Shown: piece after piece, positions 58,497-64,000 of the stretch
How the letters are laid out: every line of letters starts with the position of its first letter
Numbering within the stretch: the stretch's first letter is position 1
DNA from: UBA6215 sp964484255
GTDB taxonomy: Bacteria > Omnitrophota > Gorgyraeia > Pluralincolimonadales > Pluralincolimonadaceae
Direction of reading: 5' to 3'
DNA: 64,000 bases
NCBI GenBank assembly: GCA_964484255.1
Contig: CAZAEH010000001.1
Span: 62,001-126,000 of the forward strand
Program-made: the position numbers and the translations under genes
Notes under the pieces: generated by a model
The model's database searches: none
What the model saw: the letters and a program-made list of their open reading frames with translations, nothing else
Told to the model about the DNA's origin: nothing

Positions 58497-59303
58497 TTAT
58501 TTTATGGCCGTTACGGTGATGCCCTTTCCATCGGCAATCCGCACGGTCTCCTCCTTGTCTATGATCAGGGTCTTCTTTGCTTCTATGGCGATACAACCGG
58601 CCTTCGCTTCCGCCATCGAGGCTATAGTCTGCGGACCTATCACGGGCAGGTCAAATTTCATACTCTGTTTCGGACGCGCAACTTTCACGACCGTACCCCC
58701 CGGGCCTGCAAGCCTTCCGCCGCGCTTTATCATGGCATCGGTGCCTTCGATATCCTCGACTGCTATGACAGCCTTGTCCTTGATAAACACCGAAAGGCCT
58801 ATATCCATCCCGGCGATCTCTTTGGCTATTGAAACACCGAACCTTATATCATCCTCCTGGGCCGGGGAAGGTTTCATGGAAGTCAACAAGCCCGCTGACG
58901 GAAGCAGATCCTCAAGGAAAAGGGTTGAATCGAGCAACTCGATACCGGAAGACCTCAGCGTAGATGTTATCATGGATAGGAGGGTATCGTCCTTCCTGTC
59001 GAGGGCCTTTACCAAGATAGATTTCATCAGTCCGTCTATTTTAAGGGCCTCGTTGAATATCCTGGATTTAGTTATGCCCCCGGCCATAACAGCTTTCTTT
59101 ACGCCCTCCGCCTTGAAAAAATCGAGAACTTTCGAAAGTTCTCCCAGGCTTACCCAGCGGAACCTATCGGCAAGGGTTTCAACTTCAGGTTTCGTCTCGC
59201 CCTCTATGCCTACCGCCACAATGCTATAACCTTTGGCCCTTGCGGCGCGGGCGAAAATAAGGGGAAAATCACTTTTACCTGCGATCAAACCTATTGTGTC
59301 CAT
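58497..59303 (-). CDS. lpxI: UDP-2,3-diacylglucosamine diphosphatase LpxI
   Basis: 268 residues. Hydrolyses UDP-2,3-diacylglucosamine to lipid X in lipid A synthesis; the alternative to LpxH. Family traits: IGLIAGKSDFPLIFARAARAKGY at the start, AVMAGGITKSRIF, ADGKGITVTAI at the end and GVSIAKEIAGMDIGLSVFIKDKAVIAVEDIEGTDAMIKRGG. Follows lpxA by 6 bases. lpxB is not seen; the next gene is the response regulator. Confidence 0.93.
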   Translation of the reverse strand: MDTIGLIAGKSDFPLIFARAARAKGYSIVAVGIEGETKPEVETLADRFRWVSLGELSKVLDFFKAEGVKKAVMAGGITKSRIFNEALKIDGLMKSILVKALDRKDDTLLSMITSTLRSSGIELLDSTLFLEDLLPSAGLLTSMKPSPAQEDDIRFGVSIAKEIAGMDIGLSVFIKDKAVIAVEDIEGTDAMIKRGGRLAGPGGTVVKVARPKQSMKFDLPVIGPQTIASMAEAKAGCIAIEAKKTLIIDKEETVRIADGKGITVTAIK

Positions 59304-59309
59304 ATTTCT

Positions 59310-60080
59310 CTATTTAGCGATACCGCGTTCCGAAGCAGCGACAAATTCGACAAGATAATCGACTTCAGGACATTTCGGGACCTCCGACCTTATCTCCTCC
59401 AAGGCATGGGATACGGTAAGTCCGGAATTGAAGAGCAACTTGAAAGCCTTTTTGAGGGCATTGCGGGACTCCTGCGGGACCTTGGCCCTTTCGAGGCCGA
59501 CCGTATTAAGTCCGTATATCTTCAGGGGATGCCCGTCGCTCATCGAATAAGGCACTACATCCTGGGTCACTTTTGAGCATCCGCCTATTATGGAAAGCTT
59601 ACCTATACGCACGAACTGATGGACTCCGGTAAGCCCCCCGATATCGGCCCTTTCCTCCACGATAACGTACCCGGCGAAAGTCCCGCAATTGGCTATTATC
59701 GCCCTGTCATTGATCACGCAATCGTGGGCCACATGGCAATATGCCATCAAAAGTACATTATTACCGATGACCGTGGACGAATCCTTATCGGTGCCCATGT
59801 TAACCGTAACGTATTCGCGGATTATATTGTTATCGCCGATCTTGACGTAACTCTTCTCACCCTTGAACTTGAGGTCCTGGGTTATGGAGCCGATTACCGC
59901 GCCCGTAAATATCCTGTTGTTCTTTCCTATAGTCGTATAGCCGTCTATGAGCGCATGGGCTCCCACGATCGTCCCCTCGCCTATCTTCACATCGGGTCCG
60001 ATAATAGCATAAGGGCCGACTTCGATCGAGTCGGCCAATTCTGCCTTTTTATCCACTACCGCTGTAGGATGTATCTTCAT
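59310..60080 (-). CDS. lpxA: UDP-N-acetylglucosamine acyltransferase LpxA
   Basis: 256 residues. Left-handed beta-helix built of hexapeptide repeats (IHPTAVVDKKAELADSIEVG...), the active-site region MAYCHVAHDCVI with the catalytic His, and the C-terminal helical part (GLERAKVPQESRNALKKAF). Performs the first acylation of lipid A. It lies between the LpxC-FabZ and LpxI genes, the usual order. Confidence 0.96.
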   Translation of the reverse strand: MKIHPTAVVDKKAELADSIEVGPYAIIGPDVKIGEGTIVGAHALIDGYTTIGKNNRIFTGAVIGSITQDLKFKGEKSYVKIGDNNIIREYVTVNMGTDKDSSTVIGNNVLLMAYCHVAHDCVINDRAIIANCGTFAGYVIVEERADIGGLTGVHQFVRIGKLSIIGGCSKVTQDVVPYSMSDGHPLKIYGLNTVGLERAKVPQESRNALKKAFKLLFNSGLTVSHALEEIRSEVPKCPEVDYLVEFVAASERGIAK

Positions 60081-60095
60081 CGTCTATATTCCGAA

Positions 60096-61427
60096 CTACT
60101 CCGACGCTTCTTCCCCGCCTACAAGTGCGAACATCAGTTCGCCCTCGGCGACTACCTTGCCGTCCACGCTGGCAACAGCCCTTACCTGAACGGTCTTCGA
60201 CCTCAATTTAAGCACCTCTGTCTCAAGGATAAGCTGATCGCCGGGCACTACCGCCTTGCGGAACTTGACCTTATCCATAGACATGAAGAAAGCGTATTTC
60301 CCCTTATTGTCCCTTTTGTTAAGCATCATGACACCGGCAACCTGCGCCAGAGCTTCCATGATAAGCACGCCGGGCATGATGGGCATATCCGGGAAATGCC
60401 CGGGAAAATAGAATTCGTTCATGGTCACGTTCTTTATCCCTACCGCCCTCTTGTCCTCTTCCAACTCTATGACCCTGTCCACTAAAAGGAAGGGATAGCG
60501 GTGGGGAAGGATCTTCTTTATGTCGTTTATGTCCAAGGGAGTGCCTACTATGCCAGGGCCCTTGCTTTCCATGGCGCCCGCACGCATACGTTCCTGCTGC
60601 TGCCTGATCTTCTGGAGAAGCCTTATGTTAAGCGGATGCCCGGATTTTACGGCTATAACGTGGCCTTTAAGCGCCATACCGAGAAGGTAAAGGTCGCCTA
60701 TGAGATCTGATATCTTGTGACGGGCGAATTCGTCATCGAATTTCAACTTGTTCTTTATTACGCCGTCCTTTCCTACGACAAGCGTATTGTCGAAATTCGC
60801 TCCCTTGCCCAGCCCTTGTGTCCTGAGCGCCTCGGCTTCCGCTTCGAGGCAGAACGTCCTGGTGGGCGCTATTTCTTTCTCGTACGTCTCGGGATTGATA
60901 ACTACTGAAACATACTGCGACCTTAGCATCGGGTGGTCATAGCTCAACATATAGGATATCTTAAACTCAGAGTCGGGCAGTATAGCGAGTACGGTATCGT
61001 CCTCTTCCAGCCATATAGGTTCTTTTACCGTAAAGGATTTTCTCTGCTCCGCCTGGTGCTCTATACCCGCCTTCTTGACCAGCTCCACAAAAGAGGCGGC
61101 CGATCCGTCAAGCCCGGGTATCTCGGGACCGTTGATCTCTATAATTATGTTATCGATAGCCATGCCGCTTAATGCGGACATGAGGTGCTCGATCGTATGT
61201 ATCTCGGCACCCTCAAAAGCCAACGACGTCCTCCTGAGCTTACGGCTGGACTCCATGACATTAGCTATATTAGCTTTTATCACGGGTTCACCCGGCAGGT
61301 CTACGCGCACGAAACTTATTCCCGCATTCTGCTCGGCAGGAAGCAGCCTCATCCGGGTTTTGGCGCCCGTATGGAGCCCTACACCTTCTATCTCAACCGC
61401 GCTTTTTATCGTCAGCTGTTGTTCCAT
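60096..61427 (-). CDS. lpxC-fabZ: Bifunctional LpxC deacetylase / FabZ dehydratase fusion
   Basis: 443 residues. Residues 1-280 are LpxC with zinc ligands in HTIEHLMSAL and RHKISDLIGD and the catalytic Glu/Asp context. Residues about 295-440 are FabZ with ILPHRYPFLLVDRV and HFPDMPIMPGVLIMEALAQ (active His and Glu). It couples committed deacetylation of lipid A precursor with the beta-hydroxyacyl-ACP dehydratase that competes for the same acyl donor. The fusion occurs in Bacteroidetes, Chlorobi and some PVC bacteria. The start overlaps lpxD by 35 bases. Confidence 0.96.
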   Translation of the reverse strand: MEQQLTIKSAVEIEGVGLHTGAKTRMRLLPAEQNAGISFVRVDLPGEPVIKANIANVMESSRKLRRTSLAFEGAEIHTIEHLMSALSGMAIDNIIIEINGPEIPGLDGSAASFVELVKKAGIEHQAEQRKSFTVKEPIWLEEDDTVLAILPDSEFKISYMLSYDHPMLRSQYVSVVINPETYEKEIAPTRTFCLEAEAEALRTQGLGKGANFDNTLVVGKDGVIKNKLKFDDEFARHKISDLIGDLYLLGMALKGHVIAVKSGHPLNIRLLQKIRQQQERMRAGAMESKGPGIVGTPLDINDIKKILPHRYPFLLVDRVIELEEDKRAVGIKNVTMNEFYFPGHFPDMPIMPGVLIMEALAQVAGVMMLNKRDNKGKYAFFMSMDKVKFRKAVVPGDQLILETEVLKLRSKTVQVRAVASVDGKVVAEGELMFALVGGEEASE

Positions 61428-62457
61428 CTGATATTTTGTTCTCCAACTGGTTTATTTTTTCCTTTAGCTTCTTTATATCTTCGGCTATCTGGGGAAGACG
61501 TGAAATAAAAGCATTAAGCTTCTTAGCCTCATCATGCGGTTTAGCCGGGTAACCTGATACGCATATATTTGCGGGAACAGGTTTTGTCACACCGGCCTGG
61601 GCCGCAAGGATCGCATTGTCTCCGACAGTTATATGGCCCACGAGCCCCGCCTGCCCGGCTATGGTAACGTTCTTGCCTATTACGGTAGAGCCGGATATGC
61701 CGGCCTGGGCTATTATTATCGAATTCTCGCCTATGATGACGTTATGCGCTATCTGGACAAGGTTGTCGATCTTGGTGCCGCGGCCGATAACCGTCTTGCC
61801 AAAACGCGCCCTGTCTATGGTCACGTTGGCGCCTATCTCAACATCGTCTTCTATTACCACCGTCCCTATTTGCGGGATCTTATGGTGTTCGCCGTTAACG
61901 GTGGCAAACCCAAAGCCGTCGCTTCCGACGCATGTCCCGGAATGCACTATTACCCTGTCGCCGACAACGACGTTCTCCCTCAGCACTACATTGGGATATA
62001 TCAGGCAATCGCACCCGACCTTCGCATTATATCCTATATAAGAGCCGGAATAAATTATAGTCCTGTCGCCGATTACAGCGCCGTCATCTATAACGGCATA
62101 GGCTTGTACGGCTATATCCCGCCCGAGTTTTACATTCTTTCCTATTACCGCCGCGGGATGTATACCGGAAGGATACTGCTGGCTATTAGGCAGAAGCATG
62201 GAAATTATCTTCGAAAAAGCCAGCGAAGGATTATCGGTCCTTATTATCGGTTTCGGGGCAGTATTTATCTCCCGGGACGTTATAACGGCAGCCGCTTTCG
62301 TTATCTCCATAAGCGGCGCATAACGCGGGTTGGCCAGAAAAGAAAGGTCTCCCTCTTCTGCCTCTCTTATGCCGCTTATGCCTGTTATGACTATGCCGCT
62401 GTCGCCTACTACTTCGCCGTCTATTAACTGCGCAATCTCTTTAAGGGTCTTGCGCAT
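61393..62457 (-). CDS. lpxD: UDP-3-O-acylglucosamine N-acyltransferase LpxD
   Basis: 354 residues. N-terminal uridine-binding domain (TLKEIAQLIDGEVVGDSGIVITGI), a beta-helix of hexapeptide repeats (IHPAAVIGKNVKLG onwards) with catalytic HNVIIG context (QIAHNVIIGEN), and a C-terminal coiled coil (SRLPQIAEDIKKLKEKINQLENKI). The ATG at 62457 has GAGGAAGG upstream; a GTG at 62478 is also in frame. Overlaps the lpxC-fabZ start, so translation is coupled. Confidence 0.95.
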   Translation of the reverse strand: MRKTLKEIAQLIDGEVVGDSGIVITGISGIREAEEGDLSFLANPRYAPLMEITKAAAVITSREINTAPKPIIRTDNPSLAFSKIISMLLPNSQQYPSGIHPAAVIGKNVKLGRDIAVQAYAVIDDGAVIGDRTIIYSGSYIGYNAKVGCDCLIYPNVVLRENVVVGDRVIVHSGTCVGSDGFGFATVNGEHHKIPQIGTVVIEDDVEIGANVTIDRARFGKTVIGRGTKIDNLVQIAHNVIIGENSIIIAQAGISGSTVIGKNVTIAGQAGLVGHITVGDNAILAAQAGVTKPVPANICVSGYPAKPHDEAKKLNAFISRLPQIAEDIKKLKEKINQLENKISDGTTADDKKRG

Positions 62458-62481
62458 AGAAGGACCTTCCTCGGACACCGC

Positions 62482-63009
62482 TTATTTCTTTCCCTTCACC
62501 ATATATTTGTCGTTCAGGATCTTGAGCACTCGATCCGTCAGGTCATCGCTGGCGTTGCCGTAAAGGACCATCCTGGAATCGATGATATATTTGTAGCCTT
62601 CTTTCTTGCCTATATCATCTACGACTTCCTTGATCTCCTTAAATATGGCACGGGCCATATCATCGCGCTCTTTCCTGAGGGCTTCCCTTGAATCCCTGTC
62701 AAACTCGCCCAATTTCTTTATCTTATCGTCGACAACAGCTTGCTTCTTGGCCCTGTCCTTGTCCGAAGCAAGGTCTGCTTCGTCCTTAAGTTTCTTTATC
62801 TCGGTGACGAGCTTGTCCCTTTCGCCCTGCTTAGCGGTTCCCTTGGCCTCGAGCTGCTTGTCGAAGTCCTTGGTCTTGTTATATTCATCAAAGACCTTGG
62901 CAAAATCCATATAACCGATCTTTTCCGCTGCGGCAAAAACTGAATTCGCAGCCGCAAAAGATACGGTCATAAATAGCGCTATGACCAAAAACCTTGAAAC
63001 TGCTTTCAT
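62482..63009 (-). CDS. skp: Periplasmic chaperone Skp/OmpH
   Basis: 175 residues. Signal peptide (ending VFAAAEK), start of the mature part KIGYMDFAKVFDEYNKT, two long charged helices (about 45-130, with EIKKLKDEADLASDKDRAKK) and a closing IDSRMVLYG strand. The jellyfish-like trimer holds unfolded outer-membrane proteins. Position between bamA and lpxD is the classical arrangement. Confidence 0.92.
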   Translation of the reverse strand: MKAVSRFLVIALFMTVSFAAANSVFAAAEKIGYMDFAKVFDEYNKTKDFDKQLEAKGTAKQGERDKLVTEIKKLKDEADLASDKDRAKKQAVVDDKIKKLGEFDRDSREALRKERDDMARAIFKEIKEVVDDIGKKEGYKYIIDSRMVLYGNASDDLTDRVLKILNDKYMVKGKK

Positions 63010-63026
63010 TTTTTTCTCCTTTCTAG

Positions 63027-64000
63027 TTAAAAAGCCCTGCTCAGACTGAAATGGAACCGGCCCTTCTTCTTTTCCCCCGGGTCAGTCTTGAGCGGAAAAC
63101 CGTAATCCAGCTTGACCGGACCGACGGGTGTCTTGACCCTTACGCCGGCGCCCGTCGAATATTTGTAACCCCCCTGCCCGAAATCGCCTTCTTTTTCCCA
63201 GACATTACCGGCATCAAAAAATACGGCGCCTTTCAAAAACTCAATTACCGGGAATGTATATTCCGCGCTCGCCACTATCATGGCCTCGCCGCCCAACGGA
63301 TCATTGGTAGCGGGGTCTTTAGGACCAAGCCCTCTTTCCTTGTAACCGCGGACCGAATCTGCGCCGCCGGCAAAGAACCTTTCATATATCGGGACACCGT
63401 CAGAATCCCCGAAAGCGCCTACCGCACCCAACCGCGTGCTGAGTTCCAAGACTTGCTTATTTATCGGAGAAAAATAGACGGAAGCCGATCCGTACCATTT
63501 CAGGAAATCTTTATCGCCCTGCAGCGGACCGCCTGCTCCTTCCACAGAACCGTAGAGCAGGTAACCCTTGGTCGGGCTGAAATTAGAATCCCTTGTATCC
63601 CTGGTAAGGCCCAGGAGAAGGCTCGAGATATTATTAGTCCCCGCCTCTTTCTTAAGGTCATTGGTGGCACCATCGTCGACGTTGGATATCCTTACCTCTT
63701 CCAGCCTGTAAGTAAGGTCGGCCCTATCGAAATCATCGAACTCTTTGCCGAACCTTAGGTCCGCGCCTCTCCTGCGCTCATCGTAACCGTAACCCGTGCT
63801 GCTCGATGACAACCTCGTGTTCTGGTATATGTCAAAACCGAACAGGTAGGGGTAATCGAATATCCATGGATCGGTCCAGCTTAACTGGTAGTCCCTCCTG
63901 GATGTACCGACCTCGGCCCTTAACACAAGCTGTTGCCCGCCGCCCGTAAAGGTAGGCCAATTCATAATGTCAAAATTGCGCTGGGTAACTTGGACGAAAC
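63027..64000 (-). CDS. bamA: Outer-membrane assembly factor BamA, C-terminal part (5' end beyond window)
   Basis: The visible 323 residues are the omp85 beta-barrel; the frame stays open to the window edge (FVQVTQRNFDIMNWPTFTGGGQ), so the POTRA domains lie outside. Barrel landmarks: RRDYQLSWTDPWIFDYPY, FFAGGADSVRGYKERGLGPKD (the conserved VRGY loop), and the last strand RFHFSLSRAF ending in Phe, the outer-membrane signal. Heads the skp-lpx gene block. Confidence 0.94.
   Translation of the reverse strand, partial: FVQVTQRNFDIMNWPTFTGGGQQLVLRAEVGTSRRDYQLSWTDPWIFDYPYLFGFDIYQNTRLSSSSTGYGYDERRRGADLRFGKEFDDFDRADLTYRLEEVRISNVDDGATNDLKKEAGTNNISSLLLGLTRDTRDSNFSPTKGYLLYGSVEGAGGPLQGDKDFLKWYGSASVYFSPINKQVLELSTRLGAVGAFGDSDGVPIYERFFAGGADSVRGYKERGLGPKDPATNDPLGGEAMIVASAEYTFPVIEFLKGAVFFDAGNVWEKEGDFGQGGYKYSTGAGVRVKTPVGPVKLDYGFPLKTDPGEKKKGRFHFSLSRAF

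Noticed and set aside
1..64000. tRNA, rRNA, CRISPR arrays, transposases, integrase, phage genes
   Set aside because: None seen. The only mobile-type signal is the attC-like array; intergenic gaps are mostly under 150 bases and hold no recognisable RNA gene.

Overview
The window reads as a chromosome segment of a Gram-negative bacterium. It has a lipid A block (skp, lpxD, an lpxC-fabZ fusion, lpxA, lpxI) and a bamA 3' end, many lipoproteins, TolC-type efflux and sigma70-like promoters (TTGACA/TATAAT or TATACT). The fused LpxC-FabZ, a TIGR04073-type exosortase-associated protein and many secreted glycan-binding and glycan-cleaving proteins fit Candidatus Omnitrophota (OP3) or a related PVC/FCB-type lineage. 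That placement is inference. Almost everything is on the minus strand, in long tightly packed operons. I saw no rRNA, tRNA or CRISPR array, and no gene-free stretch longer than 300 bases.

Layout. 1-5147: a sigma factor fragment, a zinc-ribbon protein and thyX, two secreted carbohydrate-binding-type proteins, an M48 peptidase, and a divergent pair on the plus strand (a lipoprotein and a HAMP/metallopeptidase fusion). 5171-13414: a surface-glycan locus with two related GH2-like glycosidases, three tandem beta-sandwich binding proteins (two identical over 587 bp) and a roughly 970-residue multidomain protein. 13562-16331: TIGR04073 protein, D-2-hydroxyacid dehydrogenase, NFU protein, zinc-ribbon protein, coiled-coil protein, QueH. 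16432-19332: an island of small, partly AT-rich genes that contains three repeats with the architecture of integron attC sites, a frameshifted pentapeptide-repeat gene and a methyltransferase. 19395-24413: TetR-controlled HlyD/ABC-2/TolC efflux operon. 24437-27022: Rrf2 regulator plus ABC ATPase, metallochaperone-type GTPase and Fe-S protein. 27086-36005: a long mixed operon (GH16 glucanase, galT, TerC, ThiF-like E1, JAMM protease, PiT transporter, ATP-grasp ligase and others). 36016-46766: a glycan-use operon (GH35, a pfam10091-type glucanase, GH94 phosphorylase, sugar-binding lipoprotein, ROK regulator). 46781-57777: nitrogen assimilation (two glutamine synthetases, GAF-ANTAR regulator, NAD synthetase, two AmtB, two PII, small HTH protein, porin-like protein, rubredoxin-like protein). 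57812-64000: an OmpR-family regulator followed upstream by the lipid A/outer-membrane block.

The genes suggest a heterotrophic, possibly anaerobic cell (Fe-S, rubredoxin-like and Rrf2 proteins) that uses beta-glucans and related polymers. The most interesting signals are four. (1) An integron-like cassette array with no integrase in view. (2) A shared promoter element made of three hexamers spaced exactly 11 bp, ahead of both glnA2 and the amt/PII operon; it sits beside an OmpR-family regulator whose receiver has lost key phosphorylation residues, an arrangement resembling actinobacterial GlnR. (3) A gene copy whose 587-bp identity stops at its start and stop codons. (4) A compact uncharacterised ABC-ATPase/GTPase/Fe-S module.
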